A DNA stretch of 64,000 bases from Microcebus murinus (Eukaryota; Chordata; Mammalia; Primates; Cheirogaleidae): positions 3,468,375-3,532,374 of the forward strand of contig NC_134126.1 in assembly GCF_040939455.1 (NCBI RefSeq), in the 5' to 3' direction. Made by a program: the position numbers and the translations under genes. Positions 24,284 through 34,759 of this stretch are shown here, piece after piece. The notes under the pieces are model-generated. The model saw only the letters and a list, made by a program, of their open reading frames with translations, did not search any database and had not been told where the DNA came from. Numbering within the stretch: the stretch's first letter is position 1; each line of letters opens with the position of its first letter.

Positions 24284-25625
24284 TTTATTTCCATATGCAT
24301 GAGGGCTGATCAGTTAGTTCCAATTTGACAGTGAGTACATGTGGTATTTGTCCTTCCATTCTTGCAATACTTCACTTAGGAGAATGGCCTCTAGTTCCAT
24401 CTAGGTTGCTACAAAAGATATTAATTCATTTTTAGGGCTGAGTAGTAGTACTCCATAAACCACATTTTATTAATCCACTCATGAATTGATGGGCACTTGG
24501 GTTGTTTCCACATCTTTGTGATTATGAATTATGCTCCAATAAAAATTCAAGTAAAAGTGTATTTTTGATAAAATGGCTTTTTTCCTCTGGATAAATACCC
24601 AGTAGTGGGATTGCTGGATCAAACAGTAGGTTTACTTTTAGTTCTTTGAGGTATCTCCATAGTATTTTTTATAGAGATTTTACTAGTTTGCAGCTCCAGC
24701 AAAAGTGTATAAGTGATTCTTTCTCTCCGCATCCATGCCAGCATCTTTTGTTTGGGGACTTTTTGATAAAAACCATTCTCACTGGATTTAGGTGATATCT
24801 TATGTGGTTTCGATTTGCATTTCCCTGATGATTAGAGATGTTGAGTATTTTTTATATATTTATTGGCCAGTAATCTATCTTCCTTTGAAAAGCTTCTGTT
24901 CATGTCTTTTGCCCAATTTTTAATGAGGTTGTTTGATTTTTTACTTGCTAATTTTCTTGAGTTCTTTGTAGATTCTGGTTATTAGCCTTCTATTAGATGT
25001 ATATCATGAAAATATTTTCTCCCATTTGGTAGGTTGTCTATTCACTCTATCAATTGTTACTTTAGTTATGCAGAAGTTTTTTTAATTTAAGCAAGTCTCA
25101 TTTACTTATCTTTGTTTTTTCTGTGATTGCCTTTGAGGGTCTTCTTCATAAATCCTTTGCCTAGGCCTGTATCAAGAACAGTTTTTTCAACATTTTGTTC
25201 TAAAATTCTTAGAGTTTTATGCCTTAGATTTAAGTCTGTTATCCATTGTGAATTAATTTTTGTGAGAGGTGAAAAGTGTGGATCCTGTTTCAATCTTCTG
25301 CATGTTGCTATCCAATTTTCCCAGCACCATTTATTGAATAGGGATTATTTCCCCCAGTGTACATTCTTCTCTGCTTTGTCAAAGATCTAATAGTAATATG
25401 ATGATGATTATATCTGGGTTGTCTGTTCTGATCTATTGGTCTATGTCTCTGCTTTTGCGTCAGTACCATGCTATTTTGGTTACTATAGACTTGTATTATA
25501 GCTTGGTGTCTGGTAAATTGATGCCTATCAATTTGCTCCCTTTGCTTAAGGTTGCTTTGGCTAATATGGTTCCAAACAAAGCATAGAATTATAAATGGTT
25601 CCGCATATAGCATAGAATCATTTTT

Positions 25626-25907
25626 CTACATCTGTGAAAAATGGCATTGGTATTTTAATGGTGATTGCATTGAATCTGTAATCAGCAATGTTGATTTTGC
25701 CAATCCATGAGCATGATATTTGTTTACATCCTTTGTAATTTCTTTCCTCAATGATTCATAGTTCTCCCTGTAGAGGTCTTTCATCTCCTTGGTTAAATAT
25801 ATTACTGGGTGTTTTATTTTGTTTATTGCTATTATGAAAAGTATTGAGTCTTTGATTTGATTCTCAGATTGACTGTTGTAAAAAAGTCCCAGACCAGATG
25901 GTTTCAC
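25626..25907 (-). pseudogene. L1-B ORF2 fragment, antisense arm
   Basis: The minus-strand frame contains YNSQSENQIKDSILF, HPVIYLTKEMKDLY and [14 protein letters not shown] text, which lies just downstream of the L1 reverse-transcriptase core. Its first residues come from the inverted sense arm, so the reading frame itself crosses the inversion junction. Non-functional. Confidence 0.75.
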
Positions 25908-26703
25908 TGCCGAATTTTACCATACCTACAAAGAAGAATTGGTACCTGTACTGCAGAAATTATTTCATAACAACAAGAAGGAATGAATTCTTCCCAATTC
26001 ATTCTATAAAGCCAGTATCACCTTGATACCAAAGCTAGGAAAGAACACAACAATAAAAAACAAATAAAAAAAATACTACAGACCAATATCCCTTATGAAT
26101 ATAGATGCAAAAATTCTCATTAAAATTTTGGCAAACTGAATTCAGCTGCACATCAAAAAAATAATCCACCATGACCAAGCAGATTTTATCCCAGGGAGAA
26201 ACAAATGATGGCTGAACATATGTAAATCTATAAATGTGAGTCACATAAACAGAAGCAAAAACAAAGACCATATGATCATCTCAATAAACACAGAAAAGGC
26301 AATTGACAAAACCAAGCACCCTTTTATGATAAGAACTATCAAGAAAATAAGCATAGATGGAGCATACCTCAATATTTAAAAAGCCATATATGACAAGCCC
26401 ACAGCCAACATCATAGTGTATCAGGAAAAATTGAAAGCATTCCCACTAAGAACTAGAACTAGGCAAGGTTACCCATCATCACCACTTTTACTCAACATAG
26501 GGCTGGAAGTCCTAACCAGAGCAATCAGGCAAGAGAAGTAAGTCAAGGGTATACAAATGAGAAGGAAGGGGTCAAACTATCTCTACCTGCTGAAAATACG
26601 ATCTTATATCTAGAAAATCCCAAAGATTCTGCTAAGAGATTTCTGAAAGCTATAAATAAGTTCAGCAGAGTCTTGGATTATAAAATCAATGTACATAAAT
26701 TAG
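25880..26703 (+). pseudogene. L1-B ORF2 reverse-transcriptase fragment, inverted arm
   Basis: The plus strand holds the decayed reverse-transcriptase core of ORF2: text for DGFTAEFY near 25,895, for RPISLMNIDAKIL near 26,080-26,120, for GFIPGRNK near 26,185, and the [23 protein letters not shown] block near 26,460-26,510. The canonical YADD region falls near 26,575-26,610 but is damaged. Only short frames remain. Confidence 0.75.
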
Positions 26704-27485
26704 AAAAATTTTCCATAAAAATTATACGTTGTAAATATAATGTAAAAACTTATTAAGACTGAAGTGGTAATATTTGCACGGTTGAAATATTTGTCTTGTC
26801 CTTTAGTCTTAGTAGGACTCTGTGGAAACATTAATGAGTACAACATTAAACTAAACATTACAGAAATCAGACCAAATATCTTGATTACAACAATAATTGT
26901 ATATGGGCTTATGCCACATATTTAATTTAAAACAAATAATTTGCTTTCGGAAGAATAAATAAAACTCCATGTCCACCAAAAGAACCAGGGAGCATCAGGG
27001 TTAAATTGATTCAGAAAGGAAAAAGAAAAAGGATGGATAAACTTAAAACAGTCAGATATACATAGAGAAAAAAATCAGAATATATATATGTAATTGATTT
27101 AAAACAAGATCAAATTACCGCAAAAGAACATTAAATGCAATAAAGAACAACTTCATAATGCTAAATTTTACTCACAACAATGATGTAAATCTATGGATAT
27201 AATATAGAAGCTGAGTATAAAGAATGCTGAAACAGAGAGAGACAGTTTACAGATTCTAGATAATTGAGGACTTTAGAAAACCTCTCTCATATTTAGATAG
27301 ATTATTTGAACCAAAATAAAACAAACAAACAAACAAAAATCCATGACAAGGATGATTACTAAGCAAATAGAAGAAATAAGATTGGTCTTATAGATATGTG
27401 TGTCAAATTTTGTATCTCCAAATTAAAGAAATCACATTATTTTTAGAAGAATATGTTACAGCTATGAAAAGTGACCACTCATTCC
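26704..27485. other. AT-rich unassigned DNA
   Basis: No gene is recognised. A short (CAAA)n run lies at about 27,319-27,339. Otherwise there is no repeat that I can identify. Confidence 0.5.
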
Positions 27486-27486
27486 T

Positions 27487-27993
27487 TGTTCTCTTTTTTT
27501 TTTTTTTTTTTAATTTTTTACCTTTATTTTTTTACTTCTATACGCAATTTGGCAATCTGAGTCCTTTTTGTTTTCAGCATACTATGGGGCTACATGGGGG
27601 TATAAATTTTAAGGTTACGTATAATGCCCTTGCGCCCCCCCCAAGTCAAAGCTTGAAGTGTAACCATCCCCCAGATGGTGCACATCTCACTTATTATGTA
27701 TGTATACACCCGTCCCCTCCTCCCCCCTCCCAAGGACAATCTGCAATACAATCACCTGCACTCATATGTTTATAGCAGCACAATTCACAATTGCAAAGCT
27801 GTGGAAACAGCCTAAGTGCCCATCAATAGATGAGTGGATTAATAAAACGTGGTATATGTATACCATGGAGTACTATTCAGCTCTAAGAAACAACGGTGAT
27901 ATAGCTCCTCTTGTATTTTCTTGGATAGAACTGGAACCCATTCTACTAAGTGAAGTATCCCAAGAATGGAAAAACTAGCACCACATATGTTCT
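27487..27993 (-). mobile_element. Short LINE-1 with 5' inversion (L1-D)
   Basis: A poly-T (27,494-27,511) begins a minus-strand L1 3'UTR (CATACTATGGGGC, GTCAAAGCTTGAAGTGTAAC) that ends near 27,731. About 18 bp of unmatched sequence follows. From about 27,750 the orientation flips to sense ORF2 C-terminus ending near 27,988. A short TGTTCT repeat flanks both ends (27,487-27,492 and 27,988-27,993). The element is only about 500 bp, so the inversion affected the very 3' end. Its low divergence suggests it is among the younger L1s here. Confidence 0.8.
27750..27978 (+). pseudogene. L1-D ORF2 C-terminus, inverted arm
   Basis: The frame contains THMFIAAQFTIAKLWKQPKC, IDEWINKTWYMYTMEYYSAL and SEVSQEWKN before its TAG stop. 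These are the last 70-odd residues of L1 ORF2. They are intact in sequence but detached from the rest of the protein. Not a host gene. Confidence 0.85.
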
Positions 27994-28294
27994 ATCCTTC
28001 TTATAGCACTCCAGAGGATAAGTAAATGAGGGTGTTTACTAGAGAGCTGAAAAAATAAAAAATTTAGAATTGGATTTCCTTTTGCCTCATCCAACTGCCA
28101 TTGCTTGCCCTTAGACCTTATCTATTACTAAAGACATTGCCCCGGCTTCTGTGTAGTGCCATTCTCTAGTCATTTTCCCTGGGGACATCTGCAGTCATGA
28201 CAGTCCTCCTCAGTGTGCCTAGAGGGACTTGCCATCTAAACAAATCACTCATAAAATGAATGAGAGAACAGCATATCTTAAATGTGTTTTGAGA

Positions 28295-28500
28295 ATACAG
28301 GTCTGAATTGTCCAATAAAATAACCACTAGTTATCAGTGGCTATTAAAACTTTGATTAAAATTAAACAACATTAAAACACTAGTCATGTTTCAAGTGCTC
28401 AATAGCTCAATAGTGACTAGGAGCTATCCTGGATTTTGAACAGAAAATGATGTGAAACATTTTAATCACTACAAAAATTTCCAGTGGACAGTAATATTCT
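28295..28500. mobile_element. Possible hAT-type MER element remnant
   Basis: Near the ends the text reads TGAATTGTCCAATAAAATAA and AGTGGACAGTAATATTC, with TCAAGTGCTCAATAGC inside. This resembles an old non-autonomous DNA transposon whose termini contain a CTGTCCAATA-type sequence. It is diverged and non-coding; the family is not securely named. Confidence 0.45.
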
Positions 28501-28591
28501 AGATTCTTAATAGTCTCTTTAGAAATAAGGTCATATAATCAAATATATTTGGAAAACGCTGTGCATTTTACTATCTTATTGGAGACTTGTT

Positions 28592-28955
28592 AGATACATT
28601 TTCTTTTTTTTTTTTTTTTTTTTTGAGACAGAGTCTCGCTTTGTTGCCCAGGCTAGAGTGAGTGCCGTGGCGTCAGCCTAGCTCACAGCAACTTCAAACT
28701 CCTGGGCTGGAGTGATCCTTCTGCCTCAGCCTCCCGGGTAGCTGGGACTACAGGCATGCGCCACCATGCCCGGCTAATTTTTTATATATATATCAGTTGG
28801 CCAATTAATTTCTTTCTATTTATAGTAGAGACGGGGTCTCGCTCTTGCTCAGGCTGGTTTTTTGAACTCCTGACCTTGAGCAATCCGCCCGCCTCGGCCT
28901 CCCAAGAGCTAGGATTACAGGCGTGAGCCACAGCGCCCGGCCAGATACATTTTCT
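28592..28955 (-). mobile_element. Alu SINE (lemur-type dimer), antisense
   Basis: The element lies at 28,605-28,942 with a pure poly-T of about 20 nt, GAGTCTCGCTTTGTTGCCC, GGCGTCAGCCTAGCTCACAG, an AT-rich linker and a GCGTGAGCCACAGCGCCCGG end. A perfect 13-bp target duplication, AGATACATTTTCT, flanks it (28,592-28,604 and 28,943-28,955). The long uninterrupted tail and perfect duplication suggest a relatively recent insertion. Confidence 0.95.
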
Positions 28956-28956
28956 T

Positions 28957-29735
28957 AAATGTCATTATTTTTTAACTGTTTCCCACATTCATTGTATTAG
29001 GTGCTTATTTTCGATTCCTATGTGAATTCAAACATAAACTAGTGTCCCATGAAACTGTGGAAGTTTTTATGGAAGATTTAAAATATGATTTATTTAACTA
29101 AGCACTAGTAAAAGAAACTGACTGGAATCTCACATATGATAAGCTCACTGCAGTAGAGATTTAGCTTGTAAACATAAATTTTACAACTTATTTTTTAAAA
29201 AATCCCAACGTATGTTCTATAGCACATAAGCAAACTAAAGGAAAGTCTGTGCTTAGTTAAAAGCTACTTTAAAAATCCAAAGTATTTTTGTTTGTTTGTT
29301 CTTCATGGGGGAATTATGTAAAATTTAATGATTTAATTTGCATATATAAGTGAAGGCTTATTGATTATTAAAGTTAAAAAATTTGGTTAGTGTGCAATAA
29401 TTTTAACTCATGGCTAAAAGTTCTGATTCAGTACTCAAAAATGTTTCATAAGCAAAGGAGTTATTTAAAAATGCACGTAACTTCTAAGGTGAGTATGCAT
29501 AAACAAATAGATTGAATACCCATCATTTGGGTGAATAGCAATTTTTGTTGTCATGCATTATCATTATTGCCTGGAACTGGTTGGGGTTTGCTTTTTTTCC
29601 CTTAAATATTTACATTTAATTAATACATTTGTAAGATTGCTTTAAGCTCTTGCATGGGTTGATTATTTGGTTATATAAACTTGCTGATTATTTTGCAGTT
29701 TTGATTATTAATTTGTTCTGCCTCTATTCTTCAAT
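28957..29735. other. AT-rich unassigned DNA between two Alus
   Basis: No gene or repeat is recognised. Composition is complex enough for single-copy DNA. Confidence 0.5.
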
Positions 29736-30108
29736 AAAATCAAATTCTTGGCCGGGGGCGGTGGCTCACGCCTGTAATCCTAGCACTCTGGGAGGCTGAG
29801 GCAGGCGGATTGCTCAAGATCAGGAGTTCAAAACCACCCTGAGCGAGACCTCGTCTCTACTAAAAATTAGAAAGAAATTAATTGACCAACTAAAAATATA
29901 TATACAAAAAATTAGCCGGGCATGGTGGCGCATGCCTGTAGTCCCAGGTACTCAGGAGGCTGAGGCAGGAGGATCGCTTGAGCCCAGGAGTTGGAGGTTG
30001 CTGTGAGCTAGGCTGACGCCACGGCACTCACTCTAGCCTGGGCAACAAAGTGAGACTCTGTCTCAAAAAAGAAAAAAAACAAACAAACAAAAAAAAAATC
30101 AAATTCTT
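29736..30108 (+). mobile_element. Alu SINE (lemur-type dimer), sense
   Basis: The element (29,750-30,094) starts GGCCGGGGGCGGTGGCTCAC, has the AT-rich linker AACTAAAAATATATATAC and the right-arm text GCTAGGCTGACGCCACGGC, and ends in an A-rich tail with CAAA interruptions. A perfect 14-bp duplication, AAAATCAAATTCTT, flanks it (29,736-29,749 and 30,095-30,108). The left arm carries a plausible RNA polymerase III internal promoter (A box in GTGGCTCACGCC, B box in GGAGTTCAAAACC). Confidence 0.95.
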
Positions 30109-30109
30109 G

Positions 30110-30770
30110 GGCCATCTTAATTTGGCCACCATTAGAAAACCAAGAGTTTGCAAATACTTACACAAGCTTATGTCACTAGCAAATGATGAAATCAGGACTC
30201 AGGCACAGATATTCTAAAATATAGTCTATTCTTAGCTTAATATTTAATAATATATCTGTCTCAATATTGGACTTTAAACATTAAAATTGTATCATTGTAA
30301 GTGAATTTTTGTAGCAGAAAGAAAATACATATGACATTTGCAGAAACAAGGGCAAGTGCAAGACCAAACAAAGGGAGCAATGACGAGTCTCTATACTGAC
30401 GGAGAGACAGAAGAGGCAACCCCTTCTTGATGAGGTTAACATTTCGGGAGACAGACTAAGACAGTCTGTGTGTGCATACTGAATATGCAAAAACTAGTCC
30501 TTTTGTAGATAAGCAAAGACTGTCAGAAATCAGAAGATAGTAAATTATAGCTGAAGTTTGCCCTTTCTTCCTGACATAGGGACACTGAAAAGATAACAGC
30601 TTAAAAATATAAGAATAAATAAGAAATACATAGAATAAAAAGTAATCTGTGATAAGAACCTTACTTCAGTATCCATGGTGTAAAATTAAGTTAAATTGAA
30701 TGTATGAAGTGAAATGCAAGCAGGTATGACTATGTATGAAAGATACATGCATTTGAAAGAAAACTCCTGA
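30110..30770. other. Unassigned DNA
   Basis: No gene or recognisable repeat; AT-rich. Confidence 0.5.
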
Positions 30771-30771
30771 C

Positions 30772-31149
<378 letters not shown>

Positions 31150-32050
31150 GAAAAGGCATTTCAGTTTGTCTCGTGAGAGGAGTGTTGCTAGTAAAGCTCT
31201 TTCAAGCAGCTCACAAAAAAGGTGTCGCCATCTCCTTTCATTTATCTTGTTTACTATTTATTTAAAAATAGTATTACTTTTGTGACATAAAAGTGAGACA
31301 TATGAATTGCTAAAATTAGGACCAATAGAAATGAGTAAAGAAAAAAATATCCATATAAAAACCAGATATCCTCTGCATATTTTTCTGAATTTATTTTCTT
31401 CCGTTTTTCAGAATGGGGTTGGAGAGAATATTTTGATCTTTTACAAATTTGTTAATTTTTTCAATCACCTATGCATTCATGCATTTCTTATGTTTGTGTA
31501 TATATGTCTGTATGGATGCATCTGTATATTTATTGTATTGTCATTTCTTACTGAACATTTTTGTCTTTGTCTAGCTACTGAAAACAATATATTGCATTAT
31601 TTTAGCTGAATATTGAAGTAATCTTACAAAAATTATCTTTATTTATTTTAGAATTATAATCAAATAAATAATATTAACCAACTACCTTACAGTATTATTT
31701 ACCTTTAGTACTCATCTTCTCAATTCTAAGACCGAGGCCTACCTCACATTATTAAAGATTTTTATCTTTTTATATATGGACAACTACTTCTAAATTAAAG
31801 AGAATCTATCGATGCTTTTTGAAAATTGACTCATATTTCTGAGACACAATGCAGCTATAGTCATCAGCATTTAAAACTAATGGGAGCACTCAGAACATCA
31901 TTTTGGTGATATACTCCCTATGAAGTTTAAATTATAATTTTTTATTGTTATACATGTTGGTTATTTACTGATTTATTTTGGCTTGGATAACTTTTGGTCT
32001 TTTATTCTGTGCAGAAGCAATGTACTGGGCAATATAACAAATCTAATGTT
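31150..32050. other. AT-rich unassigned DNA
   Basis: No coding or repeat signature is recognised. A 100-codon frame at 31,307-31,609 has no recognisable domain and AT-rich chance composition. Confidence 0.5.
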
Positions 32051-32054
32051 TTTA

Positions 32055-32425
32055 TTTTATTCTCTCAAATACAGACTTGAGTAAAGTGTTGGAAGCATTC
32101 TACTTCAGAAATGGCTTCCATGATCCTGATATTTATGCCCTGTACTCTCTTTCATGAGGTCCAGGTGGCAAAGAATAGAGACCAGCCTCTGTCCAAAAGA
32201 GAGCAAGGAACCCAAGCCCTTAGTCCAACAATCTGGAGAAACTGAATACGGTCCCAGCTGATACCTTAATCGCAGCCTTGTGAGACATGAGGAGCCAGGG
32301 GTTCCAACTAAGCTGCCCCTGGATTCCTGACCCACAGAATTTGTGAGATAACACGTTTGTTACTTTAAGTGATTACATTTTAGGATAATTTGTTACATTG
32401 CAATAAATAACTAATGCTATTTTAG
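32055..32425 (+). mobile_element. Ancient MaLR-like LTR remnant
   Basis: A GC-richer non-coding block contains GAGGTCCAGGTGGCAAAGAA, CTGGATTCCTGACCCACAGA, AATTTGTGAGATAACACG and the ending GGATAATTTGTTACATTGCA followed by AATAAATAACTAATGC. This order fits the 3' half of an ancient mammalian LTR (MaLR type). The 5' part is missing or too diverged. The family is inferred. Confidence 0.5.
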
Positions 32426-32980
32426 TCGGAAAGAATGCAACGGGATATCCACATACATAACTTTATGATGATGATAATATACCTACAACTAACCTTAAGT
32501 AATGAATTTACTTGCCTGTTCCAGCAGACACAAAAGAAAATATATGTTTAAATTTTTACTGCAATGCCTTTATTACCAATTTTAGATAATATGTTAAAAT
32601 TATGTTGAAGACCAAAAGAAATCCTATAGACTACCTACCTCAGTGTTGAAAATGAGAGAATACTTTAGTGAAGTCACAGGTCACAGATTTTTCCCATTCA
32701 TCTTTAAACCTCAGTTCCTCTGGCTTCTAAACAAGTTTACTTTTTTTTTTTAAGAAAATGTATAATCTCTTTTGTGCGGATTCATTTGCTTTTAGCATCA
32801 CTGGTTGGAAGATATGGTGGTGTGTAAAGGTTTGGTGGGGAATATCAAAGATAAAATTCAAATTTGTAAATATAGCCTTTTCCAGTCAGTGTTTCTGCGC
32901 ACGTCCCGCTGTCACCTGTGCTGAGCATTGCGGGCTCTAGATTAAGGGCTCCACCAGATGCACTAAGTACTTGTCGGACT
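32426..32980. other. Unassigned DNA
   Basis: No gene or secure repeat is seen; it leads into the hAT element. Confidence 0.5.
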
Positions 32981-32983
32981 GTG

Positions 32984-33186
32984 ACCCTAGTCAGGGGGCC
33001 TCAAACTTTTTAAACAGGGGTCCAGTTCACTGTCCCTCAGACCGTTGGAGGGCCAGACTATAGTTTTCAAAAAACTATGAACAAATTCCTATGCACATTT
33101 TGCGTATATCTTATTTTGAAGTAAAAAAACAAACAAAACAAAAACACCTGCATGTGGCCCGCGGGCAGTAGTTACCTGTGCCTAGA
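32984..33186 (+). mobile_element. Non-autonomous hAT transposon of SPIN/hAT1 type
   Basis: The 187-bp core (32,992-33,178) begins CAGGGGGCCTCAAACTTTTT and ends GCGGGCAGTAGTTACCTG. Its ends are short terminal inverted repeats of the CAGGGGTCCTCAAACT kind. Inside are CCCTCAGACCGTTGGAGGGC, a short self-complementary CTATAGTTTTCAAAAAACTA, and TTATTTTGAAGTAAAAAAAC. The flanks ACCCTAGT (32,984-32,991) and TGCCTAGA (33,179-33,186) share CCTAG, as expected of a decayed 8-bp hAT target duplication. It encodes no transposase. It appears less diverged than the older hAT and Tigger copies nearby. Patchily distributed SPIN/hAT1 families are known from strepsirrhines and other tetrapods; which subfamily this is remains open. 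Confidence 0.8.
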
Positions 33187-33830
33187 TCATTAAAGACTGA
33201 AATCATCGACATCGCAAAGAATAATATCCTAAAAGCCAACTGTCTCATTTGTTACCACATTTAACTGCCTTGAGTGTCTGAAAGATTTTGCTTATAAACA
33301 TTTAACGTTCTTTTCAATGATGAATTGAAGCACAGGTTTACTGTAGACTAGCGTTTAATTTCCAGCAGCAAGTTCTGACACAGCAGCTCTTTATCAGTCC
33401 TATAATACGGTTATGATTATGGTTGGTCATTTCAAATTTCATAAACATTTCTTTAATCTCATACATTGAATATTTTTAAATTGTACAGTTTGGCTCAAAT
33501 ATTAAAATATAAGCAATTCAAGTATGTGGATGCAGAATCATTTATCATTTATTTCAGAGTGGTAACATTCAGGTGGCAAATTTAGTCCACTGAAATGTTT
33601 GACTTTCAACGCACTATAGGTGTTCAATTGTGCTCTTTTCCAAATTGGCCTTTAAAAATAAGTTCTAAAAGTTACAGTTCACTTATTTTTATTTTTCAAA
33701 AACCTGTTTGCAATATATATAGCAAATTTAAGGGTGCTTTGCTCTTTATTATTCCAAGAATAAGCCTATACGATCTTTACAATAACTTTCTCCTGAAAGG
33801 GAAAAGCGTAGATCAAGATGAAAGGAGTGA
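33187..33830. other. Unassigned DNA
   Basis: No gene or recognisable repeat is seen. Confidence 0.5.
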
Positions 33831-33833
33831 CGG

Positions 33834-34126
33834 AGCGGGGCTTGGCGGCGCAGGCCTGTGACCCTGGCCTTTCGGAAGGCTGGGGGGGGGGGCACTTGAC
33901 GCCACGACTTTGAGACCAGCCTAAGCAAAATAGTGAGACCCCGTCTCTACAAAAATTGAAAAATTAGGTGTGTGTTGTGGCACATGCCTATAGTCCCAGG
34001 TACTTGGGAGGCTAAGGCAGGAGGATTGCATGAGCCAGGAATTTGAGGTTATAGTGAGCTTAATGATGCCATTGCACTCCAGCCCAGACAACAGAGTGAT
34101 ACCCTGTCTCAAATAAATAATATTAA
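33834..34126 (+). mobile_element. Old Alu SINE (AluJ-like), sense
   Basis: A diverged dimeric Alu starts near GAGCGGGGCTTGGCGGCGC. It includes an internal G10 run (about 33,883-33,892), GAGACCAGCCTAAGC, the short linker CAAAAATTGAAAAATTAG and GCACTCCAGCCCAGAC. It ends at CCCTGTCTCAAATAAATAAT. The right arm has the ancestral AGTGAGCTTAATGATGCC form rather than the lemur form seen in the other copies, which suggests an older primate-wide subfamily. Confidence 0.8.
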
Positions 34127-34409
34127 TAACAGCAGGAAAAACATCATTTAATTTATATATAACACCTGATGTCAAAAGCAAAAAATAGTTTAATATTTCT
34201 TGATATATTGGAAATGTAAATAAATATAAATAAAGCAGTTCTGGTAAACAGTATGTCACAGAATAAGGGAAGAGAAGAAAACTGAGAAAGATCAGAGGAC
34301 TGAAAACCATAGAAATTTCAATGAAGCATTTTACTTTTCTCCGAAATACTAAAAGGTATGGTCACCATGAAGTGGAAACACAAAGCCAAAAGCATAGAGG
34401 AATTATTTC

Positions 34410-34750
34410 CCACCAGACGCGGGAAGGCGACGTGGAAAACAGCAGGAAAGAAATCGCCGGGACCTTAAACTCTCAGAGACACTCACGTTCGCGCGAGAGG
34501 CGGCGGGGGGGCGCCCGCGCCGCGAGGTGATGGCGCCCGCGCCGCGAGGTGATGGCGCCCGCGCCGCGAGGTGATGGCGCCCGCGCCGCGAGGTGATGGC
34601 GCCCGCGCCGCGAGGTGATGGCGCCCGCGCCGCGAGGTGATGGCGCCCGCGCCGCCCGGGCTCTGAGAGGCTTCTCCCCGCGGTAGGCTTCGCCGTGCGT
34701 TTCAGGCCACTCTATGGCGCGAATGTCCTCCAAACCACTCGCCCTGACTT
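34410..34750. promoter_or_regulatory. Orphan CpG-dense island
   Basis: In a region that is otherwise AT-rich, about 340 bp contains roughly 50 CpG dinucleotides by my hand count. The edges read CAGACGCGGGAAGGCGACG on the left and TATGGCGCGAATGTCC on the right, with the 22-bp minisatellite between. CpG density this high usually requires lack of germline methylation, as at promoters, or a recently amplified repeat. No gene, exon or splice site can be tied to it. Alternatives are an alternative promoter of a distant gene, an insertion from elsewhere, or a pure minisatellite expansion. Confidence 0.6.
34511..34655. repeat. Perfect 22-bp GC-rich minisatellite
   Basis: Six full identical 22-bp units lie at 34,511-34,532, 34,533-34,554, 34,555-34,576, 34,577-34,598, 34,599-34,620 and 34,621-34,642, followed by a 13-bp partial unit (34,643-34,655). 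Each unit begins GCGCCCGCGCCGCG and ends AGGTGATG, with five CpGs. Identity of all units implies very recent expansion or ongoing homogenisation. Because 22 is not a multiple of three, the array stays open in all minus-strand frames and gives a spurious Arg/Ala-rich ORF. Confidence 0.98.
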
Positions 34751-34759
34751 TCTTCATTC

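Larger units (their letters stand above)
23690..26703 (-). mobile_element. LINE-1 with 5' inversion, split by a nested L1 (L1-B)
   Basis: The minus-strand L1 3' end starts at about 23,690. Its 3'UTR is interrupted at about 23,866-24,283 by another L1 and resumes to an antisense ORF2 segment ending at about 25,878 (GATTGACTGTTG). From about 25,880 orientation flips to sense ORF2 reverse-transcriptase sequence (CCCAGACCAGATGGTTTCAC onward) ending near 26,703 at AAAATCAATGTACATAAAT. The sense end and the antisense start are adjacent in normal ORF2, with only about 30 nt missing. This is the classic twin-priming 5' inversion with a small junction deletion. Stops and indels are numerous. Confidence 0.85.

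Noticed and set aside
27398..27775. 125-codon frame containing a poly-Phe stretch
   Set aside because: It crosses the poly-T tail and antisense 3'UTR of L1-D.
34511..34655. Possible CRISPR-like array
   Set aside because: The units are directly adjacent with no spacers, and the host is a mammal; it is a minisatellite.
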